Notes: a model not told the origin generated them from the letters alone. A DNA stretch of 64,000 nucleotides from [Empedobacter] haloabium (GCA_008011715.2 CP136508.1:5208001-5272000); one strand, 5' to 3'; positions 1 to 13,874 are shown, numbered from the stretch's first letter. A program made the numbers and translations.

Positions 1-59
1 GCGGCGGTAGCCGGATCTTCCACGCCGCTTGCCCGATCGTCCAGGCGCCCGCAAATTAA

Positions 60-96
60 TTAGGAGTCTTTACAATTAATTTTTTCGTGCTATGAT
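60..96 (+). promoter_or_regulatory. Promoter and operator-like half-site upstream of the MarR gene
   Basis: A -35-like TTTACA (69-74) and a -10-like TATGAT (91-96) are separated by 16 bp. A TTAGGA-G-TC element at 60-72 resembles the perfect palindrome found in front of the next gene (777-789) and overlaps the -35. The -10 lies only 6 bp before the ATG at 103, so the message would be leaderless or nearly so. Autorepression by the MarR protein is inferred from the shared motif. Confidence 0.55.
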
Positions 97-102
97 GCGT
101 AC

Positions 103-756
103 ATGGACATCAAACCGGAAAACCCGTGGCAAGGCACTCCCGACATCTCGGCGCGCATCGTCGTCGCGATCGCCCGGATCGCCAGCGTGCTGCGCGCCGG
201 CGTGTGGGAAGCGGCAACGGCGGAGAACCTCAATCCCGCCCAGGCCGAGATCCTGCAGCTGCTGCGCGATCGCACGCAGGGGGTACGGCTGTCCTGGCTG
301 GCCGCGCAGCTGTCGGTATCCGCCGCCAGCGCCAGCGATTCGGTCACGGCGCTGGTGGCCAAGGGCCTAGTGCGCAAGGCGCGCGCCGAGGACGACGGCC
401 GCGCCAGCGCCCTGTGGCTGACGGACGAAGGCAAGGCCTTGGCCGCGCGCATGGCGCAGGCGGTAGGCTTCGCGGACGACGCGGCGGCGCGCCTGCCGGG
501 CGACGACCAGGCCGCGCTGCTGGTCGGGCTGTTCAAGCTGATCGCGCAGCTGCAGAAGAGCGAACGCTTTCCGGCATTGCGGGCCTGCCTGTCGTGCCGC
601 TATTTCGAACCGAACGTCTTTCCCGGCAGCGCGGCACCGCATCACTGCGCGCTGGTCAAGGCACCCTTGCCGATCACGTTCCTGCGCATCGACTGCGCCG
701 AGCACGTGCCGGCCGACCCCGTCGCGGAGCGGCGCAACTGGGATGCCTTTGCCTGA
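103..756 (+). CDS. MarR-family regulator with C-terminal four-cysteine cluster
   Basis: This 217-residue protein has a MarR-type winged helix. The recognition region is around residues 65-90 (AQLSVSAASASDSVTALVAK), followed by a wing with DDGR (97-100) and LTDEG (106-110). After the dimerisation helix it carries four cysteines at 162, 165, 182 and 198, in the pattern CxxC-x16-C-x15-C with HHC around 182. Plain MarR proteins are about 140-160 residues and lack this tail, so a metal, Fe-S or thiol sensor is inferred, not proven. No Shine-Dalgarno precedes the ATG, in line with a leaderless start. The next gene encodes a CxxC AhpD-like protein with a perfect operator, which suggests that the regulator controls a redox response. 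Confidence 0.88.
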   Translation: MDIKPENPWQGTPDISARIVVAIARIASVLRAGVWEAATAENLNPAQAEILQLLRDRTQGVRLSWLAAQLSVSAASASDSVTALVAKGLVRKARAEDDGRASALWLTDEGKALAARMAQAVGFADDAAARLPGDDQAALLVGLFKLIAQLQKSERFPALRACLSCRYFEPNVFPGSAAPHHCALVKAPLPITFLRIDCAEHVPADPVAERRNWDAFA

Positions 757-776
757 ATTTTTTTTGCCCATAATAG

Positions 777-789
777 TTAGGACTCCTAA
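777..789. promoter_or_regulatory. Perfect 13-bp palindrome, probable MarR operator
   Basis: TTAGGA-C-TCCTAA is a perfect inverted repeat around one central base. It sits just downstream of a -10-like CATAAT (769-774) and 58 bp before the AhpD-like start codon. The same half-site TTAGGA occurs at 60-65 before the MarR gene. A repressor bound here would block transcription of the downstream gene. MarR binding is inferred from position and sharing. Confidence 0.6.
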
Positions 790-847
790 TGTCGAGAGCG
801 TGGCCAACCCTCGGCATTCCTTCACCGGCCACCTGAAAGGAAATACC

Positions 848-1390
848 ATGAGCCGCATCGAACTCCTCTCCCGCGACAGCACCCAGGGCAGCGCCCGCCA
901 GTTGCTGGAACAGATCCACGCCGCTTTCGGCGCCACGCCGAACATGTTCCGTGCTGTGGCGAACTCGCCCGCCGCATTGCAAAGCATGTGGGCCGCCTTC
1001 GGCGCGCTCGGCGGCGGCACACTGGGCGCGAAACTGGGCGAACAGATCGCCGTGGCGGTCGCCGACATCAACGACTGCGACTACTGCCTGGCCGCGCACA
1101 CGGCGCTGGGCCGCAAGGCTGGCGCCAGCGCCGCCGAGATGAGCGCGGCACAGGCCGGCGAGTCGGCCGATCCGAAAACGGCGGCGGCGCTGGCGTTCGC
1201 GACCAAGGTGGTGCGCCAGCGCGCCAAGGTCGACGCGGCCGACGTGGCGGCGCTGCGCTCGGCAGGCTTCGACGACGGCGCGGTCATGGAAATCATGGCG
1301 CACGTGGCGCTGAACCTGTTCACCAACTACGTCAACGTGGCCTTCGCCATCCCGGTCGACTTCCCGCAAGTGAAGCTGCGTGCCAAATAA
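848..1390 (+). CDS. Carboxymuconolactone decarboxylase / AhpD-like protein
   Basis: This 180-residue protein has the AhpD-type signature E65, then C77-x2-C80 and H84 (NDCDYCLAAH). In this family the motif forms a thiol redox centre used for hydroperoxide reduction. The start at 848 follows the ribosome binding site AAAGGAAA; an upstream in-frame codon at 743 lies inside the previous gene and was rejected. A CxxC protein under a cysteine-bearing MarR regulator points to an oxidative or electrophile stress unit. Substrate and electron donor cannot be read from the sequence. A secreted protein follows after 26 bp and is probably co-transcribed. Confidence 0.88.
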   Translation: MSRIELLSRDSTQGSARQLLEQIHAAFGATPNMFRAVANSPAALQSMWAAFGALGGGTLGAKLGEQIAVAVADINDCDYCLAAHTALGRKAGASAAEMSAAQAGESADPKTAAALAFATKVVRQRAKVDAADVAALRSAGFDDGAVMEIMAHVALNLFTNYVNVAFAIPVDFPQVKLRAK

Positions 1391-1416
1391 CCGACATCCA
1401 CTACCAGGAGCAGACC

Positions 1417-2160
1417 ATGCAACGCATCCGTACCCTCTTCACCGCCGCCGCGCTGGCCGTGGCCATGACCGCCCAGGCCCACTCCGGCCACACCGGCGGC
1501 ATCCACACGCCGCCCGACCGCAAGGTCAAGGCGCCGTTCGACATCGTCCACACGAAGATCAGCACCGAGGGCAACGTGGCCGTGTTCCACGTGGCCGTCT
1601 CGGGCAAGGCCGGCGCGTCGAAGCCATCGAAGGTCGGCAAGCTGGCCGGCAGCAACGTGTTCTCGTACGTGTGGCCGACCACCTTGGACCCGGCCGTCGT
1701 CGGTTTCGACAAGGGCGCCGGCATCCTGGCGCTGGCCGTCACCTCGCACCCGGACTTCGACGACACCCCGCTGTACGACGAGAACGGCGACGGCAACCTG
1801 AAGAACGACGGCGACCTGTGGCACTCGCACTGGGTCGTGCTGCAGCCGGACGATGCCTGCGGCAAGGGCGCGCTGAAAGTGGTGGACATCCCGGAAGGCG
1901 CGAAACCGAAGCTGCCCAAGACCTGGCCAGGCCTGCCGCTGCTGATCGACAGTCCCGGCTGGAGCCCGGTTTTCAAGGAGAACGTGTTGGAAGTGCGCGT
2001 GCCGTTCGACGACATCGGCGTGCTCACCGGCACCGGCTTCGACGGCGTGACGGCCGCGCTGCGCGTCAACGCCAGCGTGCACAGCCCCCTGCTGTGCGTG
2101 GTGGACGTGTTCAAGGTTGCTTCCGGCAACCTGACATTGCCGGGCCAGGTCGGGCGCTGA
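1417..2160 (+). CDS. Secreted protein of unknown function with EF-hand-like loop
   Basis: I do not recognise this 247-residue protein. Residues 1-21 form a clear signal peptide ending in AQA, so it is exported. The mature part is soluble and rich in beta-type stretches. It contains a DxNxDG calcium-loop-like segment at 121-133 (DENGDGNLKNDGD) followed by a histidine-rich WHSHW. Cysteines at 148 and 227 could form a disulfide. CAGGAG (1405-1410) is the ribosome binding site. It lies 26 bp after the AhpD-like gene, so the two probably share the MarR-controlled message. Metal binding is inferred only from the loop. Confidence 0.8.
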   Translation: MQRIRTLFTAAALAVAMTAQAHSGHTGGIHTPPDRKVKAPFDIVHTKISTEGNVAVFHVAVSGKAGASKPSKVGKLAGSNVFSYVWPTTLDPAVVGFDKGAGILALAVTSHPDFDDTPLYDENGDGNLKNDGDLWHSHWVVLQPDDACGKGALKVVDIPEGAKPKLPKTWPGLPLLIDSPGWSPVFKENVLEVRVPFDDIGVLTGTGFDGVTAALRVNASVHSPLLCVVDVFKVASGNLTLPGQVGR

Positions 2161-2245
2161 CGGGGCCGGCCGCCCGGCGATGGACGAACCCGAGTGACTG
2201 AGGCACACTGCTTCCTTGTCATGTAGACCATCCAAAGGAAGCACC

Positions 2246-2404
2246 TTGAAACAGGCATTCGGCGTTCTCCTCACCATTGCCGCCGCCAGCGTGCAGGCTG
2301 CGACCCACGGCTTCGGACTGCGGCCGACGTCTCTGCCCGTCACGCGCTGGCCGGCGCTGGTCGAGCAGTGGCTCGGCAGCATCGGCATGGTGCGCAACAA
2401 CTGA
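2246..2404 (+). CDS. Possible small secreted peptide with TTG start
   Basis: A 52-residue reading frame starts with TTG after a good ribosome binding site (AAAGGAA, 2234-2240). Its N-terminus looks like a signal peptide (KQAFGVLLTIAAASVQA). The mature peptide would be about 34 residues with no known motif. The reading frame extends upstream to an ATG at 2216 that lacks a ribosome binding site. The signal-peptide-like start and the SD argue for a gene; the short length argues against one. Confidence 0.4.
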   Translation: MKQAFGVLLTIAAASVQAATHGFGLRPTSLPVTRWPALVEQWLGSIGMVRNN

Positions 2405-2494
2405 CGCGCCATGGCGCGCCGCGTATGTGCCCGACCGAACGGAATCGATGCTAGCGGCACGCTACCCTGCCACATCGATTCGACAGGGGACGAT

Positions 2495-4156
2495 ATGTTC
2501 GACGCGTCTGGCGCCCTGCCCCCGACCGGCAACGGCCTGGCAGTGCCCTCCACCCCGGCGGCAGGCAATCGCGAACGGCACGCGGAAGCCGGCGGCATGA
2601 TCGTGCGGTACATCGCCGCGGTCTGCACGGCTATTGCCCTGGGCAACGTCGTCGGCTGGCTGACCGGAACCAGGACCTTGATCTCGGTGGCGCCCGGCCT
2701 GCCGGCCATGGTGCCGGCGACGGCCTTCCTGGGGCTGCTGGCGGCGGCCAGTTTGTGGCTGTGCCAGCGCTGGCCGGCGCAGCGGGGCCGCACAGCGCTC
2801 CCAGCCGGTGTGATCCTGGTCAGCGCGTCGATCATCGCTTGCCACCTGGGCGGCACCGCGCCGGCACCGTTCCGGTTCGCGGACGGTGGCCTGGAATCGT
2901 ATGCCACCCTGTCGTCGTCGCTGACGGCGTCGATGTTCCTCATGCTGGGAGTGGCGCTGCTGCTGTCGACGGGCCGGCGCCACGCCATGCTGGCCCAGTG
3001 CATCGCGCTGGCCGTGCTGTTGCTCGCCCTGCTGAACCTGAGCGGCTACCTGTTTCGCGGCACCTTCCTGTTCCGCATCCTGCCCGGCCGCGGCACCTCG
3101 ATCCTGACCAGCACGCAGCTGATCCTGCTGGCGGCCGGCACGCTGTTCCTCCGTCCGGGTGCCGGGCTGATGGCGGCCGTCACCGGCGACTTGCCGGCCG
3201 CGCGCATCTCGCGCCGGCTGCTGGTGGCGGCCTTCGTCATTCCCGGCGTGACGGGTGGCGGCGCCGCGCTCGCGGCCTATTATGGCTTGTATGACGCCGG
3301 CGCCGCGCTGCCGCTGTTCGTCTGGACGATGATCGTGCTGTTCCTGGTGATCGTCTGGCGCTTCGCGCTGCGCCTCCTGGCCGTGGATGTCGCGCGCAGC
3401 CACGCGCAGCGCGAACTGCAGGGTGCCCTGCGCGAGCTGCGCGCGGAACACGACCGCAAGGACATCTTCCTGGCCACCCTGGCGCACGAGCTGCGCAACC
3501 CGCTGGCGCCGATCAGCGCCGCGGCCGAAGTGCTGCGCCATGGCGGCGGCCAGGACGCGGCCGAGCGCGAGCGCATCGGCGCCATCGTCGCCACCCAGGC
3601 GGCCAACCTGGTCAGCCTGGTCAACGACCTGCTGGACGTGGAGCGGGTCAACAGCGGCCGCATCGCCCTCGACAAGCACGTGCTGGACGTGTGCGACGCC
3701 ATTGCCGGCGCGCTGGACCAGGTGCGCCCGCTGCTGGCGCGCAAGCGGCACGAATGCCAGGTGAAGGCGCCCTCCACGCCGGTGTATGTGTGCGGAGACC
3801 TCAAGCGGCTGGTACAGGTCGTCGTCAACCTGCTCAACAATGCCGCCAAGTACACGCCGCCGGGCGGCACGATCCGCGTGACCGTCGAGCCCAGTGCGCG
3901 TACAGTGGCGCTTACCGTCGAGGACAATGGCATCGGCATCCCGGCCGACCTGCTGGGACGCGTGTTCGAGCCCTACGCCCAGGCCGAGCTGACGCCGGAC
4001 CGCGCCGAAGGCGGGCTCGGTCTGGGGCTGTCACTGGTCAAGCGCCTGACGGAGCTGCACGGCGGCAGCGTCACCGCCCACAGCGACGGGGCCGGCCAGG
4101 GCAGCCGGTTTACCGTGACGCTGCCGCTGATGTCGGTTGTTGGCCGACGCGACTGA
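2495..4156 (+). CDS. Membrane sensor histidine kinase (orphan)
   Basis: The N-terminal half has about seven or eight hydrophobic segments, so sensing is probably in or near the membrane. The HisKA box is AHELRNPLAPIS with the phospho-accepting His near residue 330. It is followed by an N box (NLLNNAAKY, about 445), G1 (EDNGIGIP, about 476) and G2 (GLGLGLSL, about 508). There is no receiver domain and no response regulator beside it, so the partner is unknown. The start at 2495 was chosen for its AGGGGA ribosome binding site; an in-frame ATG at 2411 lacks one. It ends one base before the convergent DUF4189 gene. Confidence 0.9.
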   Translation: MFDASGALPPTGNGLAVPSTPAAGNRERHAEAGGMIVRYIAAVCTAIALGNVVGWLTGTRTLISVAPGLPAMVPATAFLGLLAAASLWLCQRWPAQRGRTALPAGVILVSASIIACHLGGTAPAPFRFADGGLESYATLSSSLTASMFLMLGVALLLSTGRRHAMLAQCIALAVLLLALLNLSGYLFRGTFLFRILPGRGTSILTSTQLILLAAGTLFLRPGAGLMAAVTGDLPAARISRRLLVAAFVIPGVTGGGAALAAYYGLYDAGAALPLFVWTMIVLFLVIVWRFALRLLAVDVARSHAQRELQGALRELRAEHDRKDIFLATLAHELRNPLAPISAAAEVLRHGGGQDAAERERIGAIVATQAANLVSLVNDLLDVERVNSGRIALDKHVLDVCDAIAGALDQVRPLLARKRHECQVKAPSTPVYVCGDLKRLVQVVVNLLNNAAKYTPPGGTIRVTVEPSARTVALTVEDNGIGIPADLLGRVFEPYAQAELTPDRAEGGLGLGLSLVKRLTELHGGSVTAHSDGAGQGSRFTVTLPLMSVVGRRD

Positions 4157-4157
4157 C

Positions 4158-4592
4158 TCAAGCGCCCTGCTGCGCCGCCGCCCCGCGCTCGACGCGCAAT
4201 TTGCCGGAGCCGCTGCCATTGCAGGCCCAAACGTTGTGCGAGCAGGCTGCGCCGGCGCTGTCCTTCTCGCAGGCCGCGAGTGCCTGCTGCTTTGCCAGCG
4301 CCTTGGTCTTGCCGCTGCCCCAGCCGATGGCATCGCCCATGTCGGGAGGAACGGTGGCATACGCCACGCAGCCCTTGCCCGAGAAGCGCATGACGACGGC
4401 GCAGTTGGCGCTGTGCTTGGCGCACTCCTGCAACGCCCGCTCGCTGGCCGCGGGGCCGCTGGCGTAGTCGTGCGAGAAGCCGTAGTGGAATTTGTCGGTG
4501 CGGTCCACGGCCAGCGCGCCGTGCGAGTCGCCGGCGGCGAGGAGTGGCGCGCTGGCGAACAGCGCCAGCAGTGCAAGGCAGGTACGTTTCAT
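4158..4592 (-). CDS. DUF4189-type secreted protein
   Basis: This 144-residue protein has a signal peptide (MKRTCLALLALFASAPLLAA). The mature domain matches the DUF4189 pattern as I know it: a repeated GYGxxY/ALxxC-like arrangement with several cysteines (ALQECAKHSANCAVVMRFSGKGC, shown here in part) and a WGSGKTKALAKQQALAACE helix. DUF4189 proteins are periplasmic or extracellular and mostly uncharacterised. The start has an AGGGA ribosome binding site. A longer reading frame to 4805 runs into glpK and was rejected. A TATAAT at 4646-4641 on the minus strand is its likely -10. Confidence 0.8.
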   Translation of the reverse strand: MKRTCLALLALFASAPLLAAGDSHGALAVDRTDKFHYGFSHDYASGPAASERALQECAKHSANCAVVMRFSGKGCVAYATVPPDMGDAIGWGSGKTKALAKQQALAACEKDSAGAACSHNVWACNGSGSGKLRVERGAAAQQGA

Positions 4593-4640
4593 TCGATCCC
4601 TGGGATGGCAAGGTTGAGTTAGCAAAAAAACATCCTGCGC

Positions 4641-4646
4641 ATTATA
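4641..4646 (-). promoter_or_regulatory. -10 element of the DUF4189 gene
   Basis: A perfect TATAAT on the minus strand lies about 49 bp before the ATG at 4592, in the gap after glpK. No convincing -35 is visible. It suggests that the DUF4189 gene is transcribed separately from the glycerol operon. Confidence 0.4.
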
Positions 4647-4668
4647 ACCACGTGCCGTCGCCAGGGCC

Positions 4669-6171
<1,503 letters not shown>

Positions 6172-6238
6172 GTGCGATCCTGCCTCAAAAGTGAACGAAC
6201 GCGCGGCGGCCGACTGCCCGCCGCGCGGTGGGAGAAGA

Positions 6239-7984
<1,746 letters not shown>

Positions 7985-8039
7985 GTCTTCTCCACGTTAT
8001 TGTTGTCGCTTTCCGGGACATCCCGGCCCTTCTTTTCGC

Positions 8040-8324
8040 TCAGGCTTTCGCCATGATGAGCACCAGCGCGGCAAAGCTGAGTCCCGCGCCGATCCACTGA
8101 TTCAGGTCGGTGAAGCCGACCCACGCCAGGTTGACGTAGGCCGCCGTCAGCAGCCCGATGAACAGGCGGTCGCCGCGCGTCGTGCGCATCGGCAGGAAGC
8201 CCTTGCGTTCGACGGTGGGCCAGCGCAGTTCCAGCACCGTCATCGCCACCAGCATCAGCACGATGCAAGCGAAGAATACCGCGACCGGCATCGTCCACGC
8301 CATCCATGCGAATGACCATTCCAT
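8040..8324 (-). CDS. glpU: DUF2160 small membrane protein of the glycerol ABC operon
   Basis: This 94-residue protein has about three hydrophobic segments (WMAWTMPVAVFFACIVLMLV, RLFIGLLTAAYVNLAW, GAGLSFAALVLIM). It fits DUF2160, a family found almost only inside glycerol ABC transporter operons; the equivalent gene in Rhizobium is glpU. Its role is not established and could be an accessory transporter subunit. The start at 8324 has a strong GGGAGGG ribosome binding site and lies next to the stop of the upstream permease gene. A longer frame to 8357 was rejected. Confidence 0.85.
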   Translation of the reverse strand: MEWSFAWMAWTMPVAVFFACIVLMLVAMTVLELRWPTVERKGFLPMRTTRGDRLFIGLLTAAYVNLAWVGFTDLNQWIGAGLSFAALVLIMAKA

Positions 8325-8325
8325 G

Positions 8326-9150
<825 letters not shown>

Positions 9151-9202
9151 CGGGGTACTCCGCTGGATCGTTGAATCGGCCGGGATGGCGGCCTGCAGGT
9201 CT

Positions 9203-10086
<884 letters not shown>

Positions 10087-10090
<4 letters not shown>

Positions 10091-11184
10091 TGCGCGATCC
10101 TTTCGTCGTTGCAGAAGAAGATGGTCTGTGGCCGGGCCAGGCGCAGCCAGTGGCGGCCGGCCTGCACGGGAACCGACGTCTCCAGCTTGCCCTTGAGCGG
10201 ATGGCCGGCCACGGTGCCCGTGACCAGCTGGCAGGTGCCCAGCTGCTGCACGTGGCGGATCTCCGCTTCCAGCGCGCCTTCGGCGCCGGCCGGCGCCAGC
10301 TCGACGAACTCGGGCCGGATGCCCATCGCCAGGTTGCCCTGGGCGCGTTTGAGCTGCGCCACGCGGGCCGGATCGACGGCCAGCCGGTCGTTGCCGATGT
10401 AGATGCCGGCGCTGTCGTCGGCATCCACCCGCACCGGGTAGAAGTTCATGCCGGGGCTGCCGATGAAGTAGCCGACGAAGGTGTGGTCGGGCCGCTCGAA
10501 CAGCGCGTCCGGCGCGCCCTTCTGCACGATCTTCCCGTTCGTCATGACGACCACTTCGTCGGCGAACGTCAGCGCCTCGACCTGGTCGTGCGTCACGTAG
10601 ATCAAGGTCAGCTTCAACTGCTGGTGAATCTGTTTCAGTTGGCGCCGCAGCTGCCATTTCAGGTGCGGGTCGATCACCGTCAGCGGCTCGTCGAACAGGA
10701 TGGCCGAGACGTCCTTGCGCACCAGGCCGCGGCCCAGTGAGATCTTCTGTTTGGCATCGGCCGACATGCCGCTGGCGCGCACCTTGAGCGCGTCCTTCAT
10801 GCCGAGGATTTCCGCCACCTCGTGCACGCGCTTGTGCACTTCCGCCTCCGGCACCTTGCGGTTACGCAGCGGGAACGCGAGGTTGTCGTACACCGTCATC
10901 GTGTCGTACAGCACCGGGAACTGGAACACCTGGGCGATATTGCGGCCGCGCGTGGGCACGTCCGTCATGTCCTTGCCGTCGAACAGGACCTGGCCGTGCG
11001 ACGGCACCAACAGGCCCGAGATGATGTTCAGCAGGGTGGACTTGCCGCAGCCGGAAGGGCCCAGCAGCGCATAGGCGCCGCCGTCTTCCCACACCATGTT
11101 CATCGGCTGCAGCGCGAAGTCCGCTGGCGCCTGCGGGTTCTTGCCATAGGCATGGCCCAGGTTACGAAACTCAATGCGCGCCAT
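10087..11184 (-). CDS. glpT: Glycerol ABC transporter ATPase (GlpT-type)
   Basis: This 365-residue ATPase is of the MalK/UgpC type. The Walker A is GPSGCGKST. The signature region is degenerate (ADAKQKISLGRGL in place of LSGGQxQR), and the Walker B ends SAILFDEPL. The H loop is YVTHDQ. The C-terminal regulatory TOBE-like domain follows. An atypical signature is known for one of the two ATPases in glpSTPQUV systems, and here the partner GlpS keeps the canonical motif. The start overlaps the preceding gene by 14 nt. Confidence 0.92.
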
Positions 11185-12271
11185 GGCTGGCCTCCCGGGG
11201 TGAACGCAGCAGCGCGCCGTCCGCGTCGAAAATGAACAATTCCTGCGGATCGACCCAGGCCTGCACCTTCGAGTCGATCGCCACCGCATGCACGCCGGGC
11301 ACCTGCGCGACGATGCCTGCATCGCCCAGGCGCAGGTGGACATACGTCTCCGAGCCGCTCAATTCGGACAGGTCGACCGTGCAGTCCATCCGGTTGACGT
11401 GATCGGCGCCGGGCGTCAGCCCCACGTGGTGGCAGCGGATGCCGACCTTGCAGGGCTTGCCCTGCCCCAGCGCCAGCGGCGCGCCGGCGAGGCGCAGCAG
11501 CGGGCCGGCATCCAGGCGGATCGTGTGACCGTCTTCCATGCGGCCATCGAGCACGTTCATCGGCGGGTCGTTGAAGATCGCGGCGGAGCGGATCGAGATC
11601 GGGCGGCTGTAGGTGTCCAGCGTGGGACCGGTCTGCAGGATGCGGCCGGCGTCCATGACGACGGTCTGGCCGCCCAGCAGCAGTGCTTCCTGCGGCTCGG
11701 TGGTGGCATAGACGACCGTGGTAGCGCCATCCGCAAACAGCGACGCCAGCTCCGCGCGCAGTTCCTCGCGCAGCTTGTAATCGAGGTTGACGAGGGGCTC
11801 GTCCAGCAGTACCAGCGGCGCCTTCTTCACGAGGGCGCGGGCCAGCGCGCAGCGCTGCTGCTGCCCGCCGGACAGCGCGCCGGGCAGGCGCTGCAGCAGG
11901 TGCGCGATGTGCAGCTTTTCGGCCATCGCCGTGACGCGCTCGCGCACCTCGGCCTCCGGGCGGCGCTGAAGGCGCAGCGGCGCGGCGATATTGTCGAACA
12001 CCGTCATCGCGGGGTAGTTGACGAACTGCTGGTACACCATCGCCAGCTTGCGTTCGCGCACACTGACGCCCGTGACGTCCTTGCCATCGACGAGGATGCG
12101 GCCGGCGCTGGGGCGGTCCAGCCCCGCCATCACGCGCATCAAGGTAGTCTTGCCAGCTTGCGTGGGCCCGAGCAGGACGTTGATCGTTCCAGGGACCAGT
12201 TCGAGGTCCAGAGGATACAGATGCGTCTCGGCGCCGACCCGCAAGCTGATGTCTTTCAGCTGCAGCTTCAC
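11171..12271 (-). CDS. glpS: Glycerol ABC transporter ATPase (GlpS-type)
   Basis: This 366-residue MalK-type ATPase has Walker A GPTQAGKTT, canonical signature LSGGQQQRCALARAL and Walker B LVLLDEPLVNLD. The H-loop position carries a threonine (YATTEPQEAL), where most ABC ATPases have histidine. Together with the degenerate signature of GlpT this implies an asymmetric ATPase pair with one impaired site. The GTG start has an AGGAG ribosome binding site and lies 34 bp after glpD. Confidence 0.92.
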   Translation of the reverse strand: MKLQLKDISLRVGAETHLYPLDLELVPGTINVLLGPTQAGKTTLMRVMAGLDRPSAGRILVDGKDVTGVSVRERKLAMVYQQFVNYPAMTVFDNIAAPLRLQRRPEAEVRERVTAMAEKLHIAHLLQRLPGALSGGQQQRCALARALVKKAPLVLLDEPLVNLDYKLREELRAELASLFADGATTVVYATTEPQEALLLGGQTVVMDAGRILQTGPTLDTYSRPISIRSAAIFNDPPMNVLDGRMEDGHTIRLDAGPLLRLAGAPLALGQGKPCKVGIRCHHVGLTPGADHVNRMDCTVDLSELSGSETYVHLRLGDAGIVAQVPGVHAVAIDSKVQAWVDPQELFIFDADGALLRSPREASHGAH

Positions 12272-12305
12272 TGCGGTCTCCTGTTCTTGTTTTACTGCTG
12301 GTGCT

Positions 12306-13874
12306 TCACTTCTGATTCACGGCGCGGGCATCGTCCCGGTGCCCTTGCTGCTGTTCCATCCACTGCTGCAGCCGCTCGACGTCCGCCGGCTTGCTGTGCA
12401 GGCCGCACTTGGTGCGCCGCCACAGCACGTCCTCGGCACTGCGGGCCCATTCTACCTGCATGAGATAGCGCACCTCTCGGCTGTACACGCCGGGCGCCAG
12501 TTCGGTGCCCATGTCGGCCAGGCTGACGGCGTCGCCCAGCATGCGCTCGGCGCGGCTGCCGTAATTGCGGGCGTAGCGCTGCGCCAGCTTGGCCGGCAGC
12601 CAGGGATGGCGGCCGCGGAAGCGGCGCAGGAAGCTGGCGAAATCGTAGCGCACGATCAGCATGCCGGGCAGCTGCAAGTCGCCACCGGGCAGCGGCGCCT
12701 TGGCCGTCCAATCGGGCGCATTGGTGCCGAGGCGGCGCTGCAGGATGATCAGTGCTTCCTCGGCCAGCTTGCGATACGTGGTGATCTTGCCGCCCCAGAT
12801 ATTGAGGAACGGCGGCAGGTCGTCCGGGCATTCGAGCAGGTAGTCGCGCGTGATGGCGGAGGCCTGGCTGGAATTGTCGTCCAGGAGCGGACGCACGCCG
12901 GAATAGGTGCCGACCACGTCCTGCGGTCCGATCTGGCGGTTGAAATAGCGGTTGGCCATCTCGCACAGGTAGTCGATCTCCTCCTGGCTGATGGTGACCT
13001 TTCCCGGCTCGCCGGTATATTCAAGGTCAGTGGTGCCGATCAGCGTGAATTCATCCTGGTACGGAATGGCGAAGATGATGCGCTTGTCCGGGTTCTGGAA
13101 GATGTAGGCGTACGGGTGCTCGAACAGGCGCGGCACGATGATATGGCTGCCCTTGATCAGCCGCAGGCCATAGCCGCGGCCCGCGCTCAGCGACGACGCC
13201 GCGAACTTGCCGGCCCACGGCCCGGCCGCGTTGACGACGGCGCGCGCGCGCACGTCGATGCGACCGCGCTCCTCGCTCTCGAGCGAGGCACGCCAGCCGT
13301 CCCCTTCGCGCCGCGCCGAACGGCACGTGGTGCGGATCAGGATCGTGGCGCCACGTTCGCTGGCATCGAGCGCGTTCAGCACGACGAGGCGCGCATCGTC
13401 GACCCAGCCGTCGGAATACACGAAGCCCCTGCGGTAGCTGCCCTTGAGCGGCTCGCCGGCCTCGTGCTCGGCCAGCGCGATGCCTTCGGACCCGGGCAGG
13501 AACTCGCGCTTGGCCAGGTGGTCATACAAGAACAGGCCGGCCCGGATCATCCAGGCGGGGCGCTGCGCGGCATCATGCGGCATGACGAAGCGCAGCGGCC
13601 ACATGATGTGCGGCGCGTTGCGCAGCAGGACCTCGCGCTCCTGCAGCGCCTTGCGCACCAGCTTGAACTCGCGGTACTCCAGGTAGCGCAGGCCGCCGTG
13701 AATCAGCTTGGTGCTGGCGGACGACGTGTGCTGCGCCAGGTCGTGCTGCTCGCACAGCACGACGCGTAGGCCACGGCCAGCCGCGTCACGGGCGATGCCG
13801 ACGCCGTTGATGCCGCCGCCGACGACCAGCAGGTCGCAGTCCAGGCGTTCGGCGGGGGCGGAATATGGGGCCAT
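12306..13874 (-). CDS. glpD: Aerobic glycerol-3-phosphate dehydrogenase
   Basis: This FAD enzyme of about 522 residues oxidises glycerol-3-phosphate to dihydroxyacetone phosphate at the inner membrane and passes electrons to quinone. The FAD-binding motif is LLVVGGGINGVGIARDAAGR at the N-terminus, followed by SSASTKLIHGGLRYLE, typical of GlpD. The C-terminal cap is present (WARSAEDVLWRRTKCGL). It is the first gene of the minus-strand glycerol operon. The ATG at 13874 is preferred; a GTG two codons earlier (13880) is possible. The ribosome binding site is weak. Confidence 0.96.
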   Translation of the reverse strand: MAPYSAPAERLDCDLLVVGGGINGVGIARDAAGRGLRVVLCEQHDLAQHTSSASTKLIHGGLRYLEYREFKLVRKALQEREVLLRNAPHIMWPLRFVMPHDAAQRPAWMIRAGLFLYDHLAKREFLPGSEGIALAEHEAGEPLKGSYRRGFVYSDGWVDDARLVVLNALDASERGATILIRTTCRSARREGDGWRASLESEERGRIDVRARAVVNAAGPWAGKFAASSLSAGRGYGLRLIKGSHIIVPRLFEHPYAYIFQNPDKRIIFAIPYQDEFTLIGTTDLEYTGEPGKVTISQEEIDYLCEMANRYFNRQIGPQDVVGTYSGVRPLLDDNSSQASAITRDYLLECPDDLPPFLNIWGGKITTYRKLAEEALIILQRRLGTNAPDWTAKAPLPGGDLQLPGMLIVRYDFASFLRRFRGRHPWLPAKLAQRYARNYGSRAERMLGDAVSLADMGTELAPGVYSREVRYLMQVEWARSAEDVLWRRTKCGLHSKPADVERLQQWMEQQQGHRDDARAVNQK

